The translations under genes were made by a program, and so were the position numbers. 64,000 nucleotides of DNA from CAYPFY01 sp964410105 (GTDB taxonomy: Bacteria; Bacteroidota; Ignavibacteria; UBA10030; SZUA-254). The notes beneath the pieces are model-generated. The model was given only the letters and a program-made list of their open reading frames with translations, did not search any database and was not told the origin of the DNA. Positions 14,845 through 22,811 of the stretch are shown here, piece after piece. The number at the start of each line of letters is the position of its first letter. The stretch's first letter is position 1. Where the stretch lies: assembly GCA_964410105.1 (NCBI GenBank), contig CAYPFY010000009.1:78703-142702 (forward strand), given 5' to 3'.

Positions 14845-15951
14845 ATGGGGCATAATAAGTTTCTGAAAGGTCAAAAGATTGTACCGAAGCCGATACCAAA
14901 AGACGTCACGGTAACGGCTCTCGTCGATGAGTATTTTCAGGCTTATAATGCAGGCAGATTGAGGGAAGGTGCCCAGCTATTTGCGGAAAAAATGCTGGCC
15001 CCTGATTCCACCGTCGGATTGAGCATTACAGGCGCATTGACCCCCGCCGGCCTCGGCGGCTCCTGCATCGTTCCGCTTATGAAGGCCGGGTTCATCGACT
15101 GGATCGTGAGCACGGGCGCAAATCTCTACCATGACACTCACTTTGCCATCGGTCACTCACTCCACCGTGGAACGCCTTTCACAGATGACCGCCTGTTGCG
15201 AAGAGAGGGGATTATTCGCATTTATGATATTTTGTTCGAATACAAGGTCCTCCTCTCAACCGATGATTTTTTCAGGAAAATCATCAGATTACCAGAGTTT
15301 CAGAAGGAAATGTCAACGGCCGAACTGCACTATCGCCTGGGGAAGTATATCGCTGAACGTGAAAAAGCGCTGAGAATCAAGCATAGCAGCCTAATCGCCA
15401 CCGCGTTCCGGTGCGGCGTCCCCGTGTATACCTCGTCGCCGGGAGACAGCTCCATAGGGATGAATATCGCAGAGGTAGCACTCTCCGGGTTCCGGACACG
15501 TATCGACGTGCTGCTGGATGTGAACGAAACCGCCGCCATCGTTCTCGATGCCAAGAGAAATCACGGGAAAAGCGCAGTCTTGATGATGGGTGGGGGTTCC
15601 CCTAAGAATTTCATACTGCAGACCGAACCGCAGATTCAGGAGGTTTTGGGCATCGACGAGAAAGGTCATGACTATTTTCTCCAGATCACCGATGCCCGGG
15701 TCGATACGGGCGGCCTCTCAGGTGCAACGCCGGGGGAAGCTGTTACCTGGGGTAAGGTTGATCCCGACAGGCTCCCCGATGCGGTTGTCGCCTACGTGGA
15801 TTCTACGATCGCCCTCCCGATCCTTTCGTCGTATGTGCTGCAGAAAGCTCGTCCAAGACCGCTCAAGCGACTCTACGACCGGCGGGAAGAACTTGTCAAA
15901 AGCCTTCAAAAGGAATATAAACTGTCACGTCATCGCAAGAAGCATGCATAA
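14845..15951 (+). CDS. Deoxyhypusine synthase-family aminobutyltransferase
   Basis: A 368-residue member of the deoxyhypusine synthase (DHS) family, NAD-dependent enzymes that move the aminobutyl group of spermidine. The catalytic lysine is retained at residue 304 in SGATPGEAVTWGK, matching the human active-site motif around Lys329. The N-terminal NAD-site segments TGALTPAGLGG (62-72) and STGANLYHD (89-97) are of the bacterial/archaeal-like form. Bacteria have no eIF5A, the normal protein substrate, so this is more likely a homospermidine-type or other polyamine synthase, as known for DHS-derived enzymes; that is inference. It has its own promoter and is followed after 66 bases by the histone H1-like gene. 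Confidence 0.85.
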   Translation: MGHNKFLKGQKIVPKPIPKDVTVTALVDEYFQAYNAGRLREGAQLFAEKMLAPDSTVGLSITGALTPAGLGGSCIVPLMKAGFIDWIVSTGANLYHDTHFAIGHSLHRGTPFTDDRLLRREGIIRIYDILFEYKVLLSTDDFFRKIIRLPEFQKEMSTAELHYRLGKYIAEREKALRIKHSSLIATAFRCGVPVYTSSPGDSSIGMNIAEVALSGFRTRIDVLLDVNETAAIVLDAKRNHGKSAVLMMGGGSPKNFILQTEPQIQEVLGIDEKGHDYFLQITDARVDTGGLSGATPGEAVTWGKVDPDRLPDAVVAYVDSTIALPILSSYVLQKARPRPLKRLYDRREELVKSLQKEYKLSRHRKKHA

Positions 15952-16017
15952 TCCACTCCCTACGGGGACTCGTTCCTCAGAACGAGCTTCACTTTAAACT
16001 CACACTGGAGGGTTATT

Positions 16018-16221
16018 ATGAGCAGATTCACAGAATTACGCGATTTGCTTACCAGCTTCGAGAAGGATTTCATCAAATTCTACGAAAAAGGTAACAAGTC
16101 CGCGGGAACGCGCGTTCGCAAGGAGATGAATGAGCTGAAGAAGAAGGCGCAGGAGGTCCGCAAGGAAATCCAGGAAATCAAACAGAAGGCGAAGGAAGCC
16201 GAAGCCGGCGGTAATCCGTAA
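16018..16221 (+). CDS. Histone H1-like nucleoid protein Hc1
   Basis: A 67-residue, Lys/Glu-rich, fully helical protein of the Hc1 (histone H1-like) family. The FEKDFIKFYEKGNKSAGTRVRK stretch (residues 14-35) is the family signature: FYxKGNKxAGTRVRK. The end is a charged helix with KK/EE repeats. Hc1 proteins bind DNA non-specifically and compact the nucleoid; in Bacteroidota and Chlorobi they are often small and abundant. A strong ribosome binding site (GGAGGG) lies 6 bases before the ATG and a strong terminator follows, consistent with high expression. Confidence 0.9.
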   Translation: MSRFTELRDLLTSFEKDFIKFYEKGNKSAGTRVRKEMNELKKKAQEVRKEIQEIKQKAKEAEAGGNP

Positions 16222-16231
16222 AGATTTCTCG

Positions 16232-16268
16232 TCCGGGAGAGACCCGCGTCTCTCCCGGATTGCTTTTT
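16232..16268 (+). terminator. Strong rho-independent terminator after hc1
   Basis: A perfect 12-bp stem, TCCGGGAGAGAC (16232-16243) with GTCTCTCCCGGA (16248-16259), loop CCGC, then TTGCTTTTT. It ends the transcript just before the glycan-locus promoter. Confidence 0.9.
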
Positions 16269-16302
16269 CGGCGCGCAGCCCCCTCCCTCTCTGGTCCCAC
16301 CT

Positions 16303-16331
16303 TTGATTTTCAGCGAAGAATATCGTATGTT
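16303..16331 (+). promoter_or_regulatory. Promoter at the head of the glycan locus
   Basis: TTGATT (16303-16308), 17-bp spacer, TATGTT (16326-16331). It lies 21 bases before the ATG at 16353, so the leader is very short. Confidence 0.6.
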
Positions 16332-16352
16332 GTTTGAAAACTCATCTATCGA

Positions 16353-17513
16353 ATGCCCGACCAGAATCAAGAAGAGACCCCAGCGACCCCCCCACAAATA
16401 AGCGACGATCAGTCCACGCCCCGGGAGCCTGCGGAAAACGCGCAGCCTCCGCAACCTCCCCGCCAGGAACAACAACCCGTTCGACAACAACAGCCCCGCG
16501 AAAGACGCTTCCGCCCGCAGGAACAGCGTCGTCCCCGCCACCAGGGCCACCGTCCTCAGGAATCGCAACAGCATCGGGGAGGTCCGAATGAGCTTTCGGT
16601 CGTCATCCCGGTCTTTAATGAAGAACAATCTCTCCGGGAATTGTATGAAAACATCCGCTCCGCGCTTTCCAGGATCGGGCGGTATGAAATCCTCTTCGTC
16701 GACGACGGCAGCACCGACGGATCGGTGAGGGTTATGCAGGAGCTCCGGGGAAGAGACCGGCGGGTGAAGATCATACGGTTCCGCCGGAATTTTGGAAAAT
16801 CCGCCGCTCTTTCGGTCGGATTCGCCAACGCAGGAGGCGACATCATTGTCACCATGGACGCCGACCTCCAGGACGATCCCGACGAAATACCGGGACTCGT
16901 CAATGAGATAAAGAAGGGGTTCGACCTTGTCTCCGGCTGGAAGAAAAAACGGCGCGACCCGATTTCAAAAACCATTCCGTCAAGGTTTTTCAATTTTGTG
17001 ACGTCCCTTATAACCGGGATCCGGATTCATGATTTCAATTGCGGCCTCAAAGCCTATCGGAAGGAGGTGGCGAAGGAAGTCAGGATTTACGGGGAGCTTC
17101 ACCGCTACATCCCCGTTCTCGCTCACGGGCTCGGCTATAAGATCGGCGAAGTCCCCGTCCGCCATCACCCGAGGAAATACGGCCGAACGAAATTCGGAGC
17201 GGGACGATTCTGGAAGGGTTTTCTCGACCTCGTGACCGTGCTCTTCACGACTCGCTATATGCAGCGCCCGCTGCATCTGTTCGGATTCTGGGGCCTCGTG
17301 TTTTTCCTCGCCGGCCTGGGCATCGACCTGTACCTCGCGTACCTCAAGTATTTTCACGGCATGTCTCTGACCAACAGGCCCCTCTTCGCCGGCGGCATCC
17401 TCCTCATCATCGTCGGGATCCAGTTCGTCTCCATCGGCCTCATGGGCGAACTGATCACCAAGACGCGTTCGCAACCGGAGAGAGAGTATTCCATACGGGA
17501 AATCTGGAAATAA
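16353..17513 (+). CDS. Polyprenyl-phosphate glycosyltransferase, GT2 (DPM1/ArnC-like)
   Basis: A 386-residue membrane-bound GT2. An unusual 80-residue N-terminal tail is rich in Pro, Gln and Arg and looks disordered. The GT-A domain follows (about 84-290) with VVIPVFNEE, FVDDGSTDG and the metal-binding MDADLQDDP. Two transmembrane helices close the protein (about 308-330 and 345-368). This plan matches dolichol/undecaprenyl-phosphate mannose or glucose synthases, which load a lipid carrier for membrane GT-C enzymes; two GT-C-like proteins are encoded downstream (18640 and 20985). It is first in the locus, 12 bases before a GT9 gene. The long tail is not typical of the family. Confidence 0.88.
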   Translation: MPDQNQEETPATPPQISDDQSTPREPAENAQPPQPPRQEQQPVRQQQPRERRFRPQEQRRPRHQGHRPQESQQHRGGPNELSVVIPVFNEEQSLRELYENIRSALSRIGRYEILFVDDGSTDGSVRVMQELRGRDRRVKIIRFRRNFGKSAALSVGFANAGGDIIVTMDADLQDDPDEIPGLVNEIKKGFDLVSGWKKKRRDPISKTIPSRFFNFVTSLITGIRIHDFNCGLKAYRKEVAKEVRIYGELHRYIPVLAHGLGYKIGEVPVRHHPRKYGRTKFGAGRFWKGFLDLVTVLFTTRYMQRPLHLFGFWGLVFFLAGLGIDLYLAYLKYFHGMSLTNRPLFAGGILLIIVGIQFVSIGLMGELITKTRSQPEREYSIREIWK

Positions 17514-17525
17514 ACCCTCTCCCCA

Positions 17526-18614
17526 ATGACGATTTCGCTGAGTGACCTGAAAACCGACTGCCGCCATTTCAGGGGCGACCTCCCGTGCCGTCCCCATAAA
17601 GAGCATGGCGTCCACTGCACCGATCCCCGCGGCAACACCTGCGTCCACTACGACCCGACCGACAGGCGGATCCTTATCGTCAAACTGGGCGCGATCGGGG
17701 ACGTGATACGCACGACTCCCCTCCTGCGCAAGTTTAAGGAGATCTCCCCCCACGCAGAGATCTGGTGGCTCACGCACTCCCCCGAAGTGCTTCCCAGGGA
17801 GTGGATCGACGTCGTTCTCCCTTACTCGCCGACGAGCCTCGCCACGCTTCAGGCGACAGGGTTCGACACGGTCTATTGCCTCGACAAGGACAGGGAGGCA
17901 TGCGCACTTTCCCTTCTGCTGTCGGCCCGAATGAAGAAGGGCTTTACATTGCAAAACGGCAAATGTGTTCCCGTCGATGCCGATGCGCACCATAAGTACC
18001 TCACGGGCGTCTTCGACGACGTGAGCAAAGCCAATACGAAGAGCTATCAGCAGGAGATTTTTGAGCTCTGCGGCTTCACGTTCAGGCGCGAGGAAAATAT
18101 TATGCCCCGCCTGCCGGAGTTTTCCTGGAAGATTTCCCGGAAAAAACCGGTCGTAGGGCTTAATACGGGGTGCGGCGGACGATGGACATCCCGCCTCTGG
18201 CCCGATGCATACTGGGTCTCTCTGGCGCGTAAACTCAAGAAGGCCGGCTGTACCCCGCTGCTCCTCGGCGGAGAACAGGAACATCTTAAGAACAGAAAGC
18301 TCGCAAAAGCGTCGGGCGCGGCATACCTCGGGCACTTTCCCCTCCAGAAATTCATGGGCGAGGTCGATCAGTGCGATCTTGTGGTCACCGCAGTCACCAT
18401 GGCCATGCATATCGCCATCGGGCTGAAGAAAAAGATCGTCCTCTTCAATAATATTTTCAACAAATACGAATTCGAGCTCTACGGCAGGGGCGAGGTGCTG
18501 GAGCCGGACTTCGACTGTAACTGCTTCTACTCGCCGACATGCCCCAATAACTGCATGCAATACCTGGCGGCCGATACCGTCTTCTCATCGTGTATGCGCC
18601 TCCTCGACGCCTGA
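17526..18614 (+). CDS. GT9 heptosyltransferase-like protein with Cys/His-rich N-terminus
   Basis: A 362-residue glycosyltransferase of family 9 (ADP-heptose:LPS heptosyltransferase type, GT-B fold). Motifs are ILIVKLGAIGDVIRTTPLL (residues 49-67) and the C-terminal donor-site region VVTAVTMAMHIAIGLKKKIVLFN. In front of the first beta-strand is a 45-residue segment with four Cys (12, 21, 31, 39) and several His, arranged like a zinc site. The C-terminus also holds a Cys cluster (DCNCF, CPNNC). The usual role would be transfer of heptose or a related sugar to a lipid-linked core in the cytoplasm. It shares an operon with the preceding GT2. Confidence 0.85.
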   Translation: MTISLSDLKTDCRHFRGDLPCRPHKEHGVHCTDPRGNTCVHYDPTDRRILIVKLGAIGDVIRTTPLLRKFKEISPHAEIWWLTHSPEVLPREWIDVVLPYSPTSLATLQATGFDTVYCLDKDREACALSLLLSARMKKGFTLQNGKCVPVDADAHHKYLTGVFDDVSKANTKSYQQEIFELCGFTFRREENIMPRLPEFSWKISRKKPVVGLNTGCGGRWTSRLWPDAYWVSLARKLKKAGCTPLLLGGEQEHLKNRKLAKASGAAYLGHFPLQKFMGEVDQCDLVVTAVTMAMHIAIGLKKKIVLFNNIFNKYEFELYGRGEVLEPDFDCNCFYSPTCPNNCMQYLAADTVFSSCMRLLDA

Positions 18615-18639
18615 GCCCCCTCCCCGCTTCGACCCGCTG

Positions 18640-20682
18640 ATGTCGAAACAAAAGAAACAACCATTCGCTCTTTCTTCCCGGGTGGAAAGGGGCTTTCTGG
18701 CTGCCATCCTTTTCCTTCTGTACGCCCATTCCCGTCATTTCGAGTTCATCCAGGACGATTCCTTCATCACGTTCCGGTACGTGAGACACCTTCTGGCGGG
18801 GGACGGCCTTGTCTGGAATATCGGGGAACGAGTCGAGGGTTATACCACATTCCTCTGGACCGCGCTCATCGCTCTTTGCGCGAAATCCGGCCTCGAGCTC
18901 ATATCTGCTGCCCAGATCCTCGGGGTGGTTTTCGGCCTCGCGACGCTCGTCCTTCTTTATATTTTGGCAAACACGATCCACACCGAAAAACTGCCGGCCG
19001 GACTCGCCCTCGCCGCGCCGCTTCTCACCGCCGCCAATACATCGGTCGCCTATTGGACGATCAGCGGCATGGAGACCTCGCTCTTCATGTGCCTCACGGT
19101 CCTCTCGGTCTGGCTTTTTCTCAAAGAGCGCGTTGAACGAAAACTTTTTGGATTTACCCCGATCGCCTTCGCACTTCTTTCCTTCACACGGCCCGAGGGG
19201 ATGTTTCTTTTCGGGCTTACGATGGTCTTCGCGGCAGGCGACATTCTCATCTCCCGGACCAAAGACCGGGCCTTCGAGATTAAACGCTTGGCACTCTGGG
19301 TGCTCATCTTTGCTGCCCCCGTCGTTCTCTTCACACTGTGGCGCCTCTCGTACTACGGATACCTCTTCCCGAATACCTATTACGCCAAAGCCGGGCTTTC
19401 ACGGGAATACTTTAACGCCGGGCTCGATTATTTCATGATATTTTCGAAACATTATATGCTCTGGGGCCTCCTCCCGGCTCTCGCCCTTCTCCCCCTGGTC
19501 CGCCGGAAATGGCCCGCGCCCCTCACCTACATCTTTTTCATCGTCATCGCCTACACGGCCTATATCGTCACAGTCGGCGGGGATGTGCTCCCCGCCCACC
19601 GTTTCTTCATCCCCATCCTCCCGCTGATCTACTTCCTCGTCCAAGAGGGCCTCAGCGAGACCTATTCGTTTTTCGAGCTGAAAAATTCGGCGGCACGATA
19701 TCTTGCTGCAGTCGCAGCGGTCCCCATCGCCTTCCTGGCACACGTGCTCCCGTATGATTATGTGCGCGATTACTGGATGAAAGAACAGGGGCTCGTCCAG
19801 GGTATGGCCGATATCGGTTCCTGGCTCCGTGATCATTCCACCCCGTCGACAACATTTGCCGCCTCCACCATCGGCTCCGTGGGATACTATTCCGACCTGA
19901 CTCTGGTCGACATGCTCGGTCTGACCGATGAAACGATAGCCCATAAGCCGGAGAAGATTTTTGGAGTCAAGAGCGGATGGCGTGAACGTAATTACAATGT
20001 CACCTATGTCCTTTCGCGCAAACCCGACTGGATACTCTTCTCGACCGGGATCAAACCGAGCGCATTCGCAGAAAGAGCCCTGTTCACGAAAGAAGAGTTC
20101 CGGCGCTGGTACTATCCGTACTACTTCCACCCGACGGGCGATATCAATGACGTCCGCGTCATCTATAAGCGGAGCCCGGAGCCTGTCTTTCCCTCGGATA
20201 CGACCGGGCCGCAACATGCCGTCGATAATGAGTTCATCAACCAGTATTACGAAGGGGTGAACCGGTCACGCCGTACGCCCGATGAGGCGATACAGTATTT
20301 TCGCCGGTCCCTCGCGCTCGCCCCGCACGATTTTGCCCTCCTCTACCAGGATATCGGGAGCGTCTACCGCGCGAAAAACAATCCCCAGGAAGCGGTGAAA
20401 TACTACGAACAGGCGGTCGCCGCCGACCCCCGCATGGTTGAAAGCCAGCTCCTCCTCGGTTATTACGCCCGCGCGCAGAAAAATTACCCCGTCGCCCGCG
20501 CCCACCTCGAGCAACTGGTAAAATATTCTCCCGACTATACCATGGGCTGGACTTTGCTCGGCGAAACCTACGTCGCCCTCGGCGACACGTCGTCGGCTCA
20601 AAAGGCGCTCAGAAAAGCCCTCGAGGTGGCTCAAAACAACGGGGAGGCAAATCAACAGCTTCAGCTCATCTCCCGGCGATGA
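18640..20682 (+). CDS. GT-C-type membrane glycosyltransferase with C-terminal TPRs
   Basis: A 680-residue multi-pass membrane protein. After the first helix the loop FIQDDSFITFRYVRHL followed by ERVEGYTTFLW is the hallmark of a GT-C family using polyprenyl-phosphate sugars; the Asp pair is the likely catalytic site. About ten hydrophobic helices extend to residue 390, then a periplasmic domain, and the last 150 residues form tetratricopeptide repeats (FRRSLALAPHDFALLYQDIG, YYEQAVAADPRM). TPRs probably hold partner proteins or the acceptor. The lipid-linked donor could come from the GT2 at 16353. It overlaps the following small gene by ATGA. Confidence 0.8.
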   Translation: MSKQKKQPFALSSRVERGFLAAILFLLYAHSRHFEFIQDDSFITFRYVRHLLAGDGLVWNIGERVEGYTTFLWTALIALCAKSGLELISAAQILGVVFGLATLVLLYILANTIHTEKLPAGLALAAPLLTAANTSVAYWTISGMETSLFMCLTVLSVWLFLKERVERKLFGFTPIAFALLSFTRPEGMFLFGLTMVFAAGDILISRTKDRAFEIKRLALWVLIFAAPVVLFTLWRLSYYGYLFPNTYYAKAGLSREYFNAGLDYFMIFSKHYMLWGLLPALALLPLVRRKWPAPLTYIFFIVIAYTAYIVTVGGDVLPAHRFFIPILPLIYFLVQEGLSETYSFFELKNSAARYLAAVAAVPIAFLAHVLPYDYVRDYWMKEQGLVQGMADIGSWLRDHSTPSTTFAASTIGSVGYYSDLTLVDMLGLTDETIAHKPEKIFGVKSGWRERNYNVTYVLSRKPDWILFSTGIKPSAFAERALFTKEEFRRWYYPYYFHPTGDINDVRVIYKRSPEPVFPSDTTGPQHAVDNEFINQYYEGVNRSRRTPDEAIQYFRRSLALAPHDFALLYQDIGSVYRAKNNPQEAVKYYEQAVAADPRMVESQLLLGYYARAQKNYPVARAHLEQLVKYSPDYTMGWTLLGETYVALGDTSSAQKALRKALEVAQNNGEANQQLQLISRR

Positions 20683-20981
20683 TCCTCGCCGCCCTCCTCC
20701 TTCTTTCCGTGCCCCATCAAGACCCAGGAATCTCCGGTAAGCTCGGGACTTCACAAATATCGTTCCAGTGGTCCAGGGTCGGCTCAACGCCTTACGGTGT
20801 CCAAATCGGCTGGGTCTTTGAGAATCTTACCGACTCGACGCTGACGTTTGACTATCAGATCTGGAGCATGAAGGGAGAAAAGGTGCTCGGCCGGACGTCG
20901 CTTGCCCCCCGGCGGCGAAAGCTTGGTGGGTGGCTTTTTTCGGCCGACGAGATCGGGGCTGTCACTATTTATCAAAAATAG
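20679..20981 (+). CDS. Small exported beta-rich protein (100 aa)
   Basis: A 100-residue protein with a short signal peptide (residues 1-11) and a beta-strand-rich mature part (SRVGSTPYGVQIGWVFENLTDSTLTFDYQIW pattern, split strands and turns). Not a family I know. It overlaps the upstream GT-C gene (ATGA) and ends 3 bases before the next membrane protein, so it is translationally coupled inside the locus. Its placement between two TPR-bearing membrane proteins suggests a periplasmic accessory subunit. No catalytic motif is visible. Confidence 0.65.
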   Translation: MILAALLLLSVPHQDPGISGKLGTSQISFQWSRVGSTPYGVQIGWVFENLTDSTLTFDYQIWSMKGEKVLGRTSLAPRRRKLGGWLFSADEIGAVTIYQK

Positions 20982-20984
20982 ATC

Positions 20985-22811
20985 TTGTCTACCGCATCGC
21001 TGAAGAATATCCCCGTGTGGCTTTTTTCAGCCGGCACGCTGTTCTATCTTGTCGCCTCTTTTCTCCCCGATTCGCCCCTCTGGGGGCTCAATCACCTCGC
21101 ATTCATCTCCCTCACCGGCCGGATTCTTCTAGTTATTACAGCCCTGGGTCTGTTTATGATGACTCCGAGGGTGGCGAGCGCCGCGGAGAGAGTTTTTCAA
21201 AAAAGATGGAAAATCCTCGCCCTGATCGTCCCCCCCGCAGCCTTCGCGACGTTCATGACATTCCGCATAGCGACCACGATCTATGGCGATACGAGGACGC
21301 TCATCGAGCTCCTCGCCGAACATACATACTCGGTCGCCGATCTTCTGAATTTTCATGAGACCGAACCTCTGACACGGCTCCTCCACCAGTCGGCCGCCGC
21401 ACTGTTTCATCTCGATCAGACGCTGACGTTTCAGATCGGAAGCGCGCTCTCGGGGGGGATTTTTCTCGCCTTTCTGATGATCTTCGCCGCCAGGGCCGAC
21501 GGCCCCCCGTCATGGAAGCTGCTGGTCCTTGTCGCCGGCGCGACAACCGGGGCTAATCAGCTCTTCTTCGGCCACGTCGAGGATTATTCGCCCGCCTATC
21601 TTTCAATGATGTCGTTCCTCATGCTCGCGTGGTTCGCCCTCGAAGGACGTGACTATTCATGGGCGATGGCCGCGTCTATTCTGGTCGGATGCCGGCTTCA
21701 TGTGGAATTCTTGCTAATGGTGCCGGCATTCATTCTGCTCCTCCGGAAGGAGATGCTGACCGTAAAAAATGCCGCAAAGCTGATCAGCGCGACGCTCGTT
21801 ATCGGCGTCTTCGCCTATTTCACATTGTTTCATGCCAATCACTACGACGTCGGGGACAGGAATGAAATCTTCAGGAAAATTTTCCTCCCCCTGGACAACT
21901 ACCAGCCCGAGCCCCATTCCTACTCGCTTCTCTCGTGGAAACATCTGGTCGATTGCACCCAGGAGGTTTTCCTCACCGTCTCGCCCGCATCGCTCTGCAT
22001 CTTCGCCGCTGCCTCGCTGCTCCCCCGCCTCATCGATTGGAAAGATCCCAAAATACTCTTCTATGGAATCGCCTCATTTTATTTTCTGCTGTTTGACTTC
22101 ACGGTGAATCCTCTCCTCTCGATGGAAAGGGACTGGGATTTTCTCTCGCTCGCAGCTGCTCCGCTCACCTTCTTCTCTCTGGCTATCGCACGGCAATTGT
22201 TCGTCTCGCCCGGAGGGAGGCGGCGGATGGTCGCCGCCGGGCTCGCGCTTTCAGTTTTTTCCTGCCTGATTTTTCTGATAAACTCCAACACCGAAAAACT
22301 CGGGCGCCGCCTCGAAGGAATCGGGTCGTGGACTTATCTCAGCTATTACGCGGGATCTTCGTATATTATCAACGTCGGTGAAAAAATGATCCGAAGGGTC
22401 GACGATCAGGTTGAAGCCCGCGCAAGCAAACTGAAACAGCTGGAAGCGTTCCGCTCCCGCCCGGATCACGAGCTGGGGGTTTTGTATCATAAACTCGGTG
22501 AGGCCGCGCTTTCGGCAAGGAATTTCACACTGGCGGATGAAGGTTTTGTGGCTGCCCTCGGAGAGGATTCTTCGAACGCGTCAGCCCTCCGATCGAGGGG
22601 ACTTATCGCCCTTTTGACCCGGCAGTATTCGCGGGCCGATAGTCTGCTCGATTACTATAATCGGAACGTGAATTTCCCGAGGGTCCTCGATTTTAGCGGC
22701 CTTACCCTGGCCCAGGACGTGAGCAATGTCGAATACCTCGAGGGACACTCCGACTCGGCAGGTGTCCGGAGAAAGCTGGACGCCGTGTACGGGGAGTTTT
22801 CGCCCCGATGA
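20985..22811 (+). CDS. Multi-pass membrane protein with C-terminal TPR-like region
   Basis: A 608-residue protein with about eleven hydrophobic helices in the first 440 residues and a helical TPR-like tail (about 490-600: HKLGEAALSARNFTLADEGFVAALGED and following). The loop after the third helix contains YGDTRTLIELL and later ETEPLTRLLH, positions where GT-C enzymes carry acidic catalytic residues, so a GT-C glycosyltransferase or polymerase is plausible. The start is a TTG, 4 bases after the preceding stop. It overlaps the following GT4 gene by ATGA. Function not proven. Confidence 0.72.
   Translation: MSTASLKNIPVWLFSAGTLFYLVASFLPDSPLWGLNHLAFISLTGRILLVITALGLFMMTPRVASAAERVFQKRWKILALIVPPAAFATFMTFRIATTIYGDTRTLIELLAEHTYSVADLLNFHETEPLTRLLHQSAAALFHLDQTLTFQIGSALSGGIFLAFLMIFAARADGPPSWKLLVLVAGATTGANQLFFGHVEDYSPAYLSMMSFLMLAWFALEGRDYSWAMAASILVGCRLHVEFLLMVPAFILLLRKEMLTVKNAAKLISATLVIGVFAYFTLFHANHYDVGDRNEIFRKIFLPLDNYQPEPHSYSLLSWKHLVDCTQEVFLTVSPASLCIFAAASLLPRLIDWKDPKILFYGIASFYFLLFDFTVNPLLSMERDWDFLSLAAAPLTFFSLAIARQLFVSPGGRRRMVAAGLALSVFSCLIFLINSNTEKLGRRLEGIGSWTYLSYYAGSSYIINVGEKMIRRVDDQVEARASKLKQLEAFRSRPDHELGVLYHKLGEAALSARNFTLADEGFVAALGEDSSNASALRSRGLIALLTRQYSRADSLLDYYNRNVNFPRVLDFSGLTLAQDVSNVEYLEGHSDSAGVRRKLDAVYGEFSPR

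Noticed and set aside
15969..15986. Inverted repeat CTCGTTC-CTCA-GAACGAG between the DHS-like gene and hc1
   Set aside because: Could form an RNA hairpin, but there is no T-run and no clear role; kept only as a note.
16980..18560. 526-codon open frame antisense to GT2 and GT9 genes
   Set aside because: Long antisense frames arise from high third-position GC. Both genes on the plus strand have clear families.
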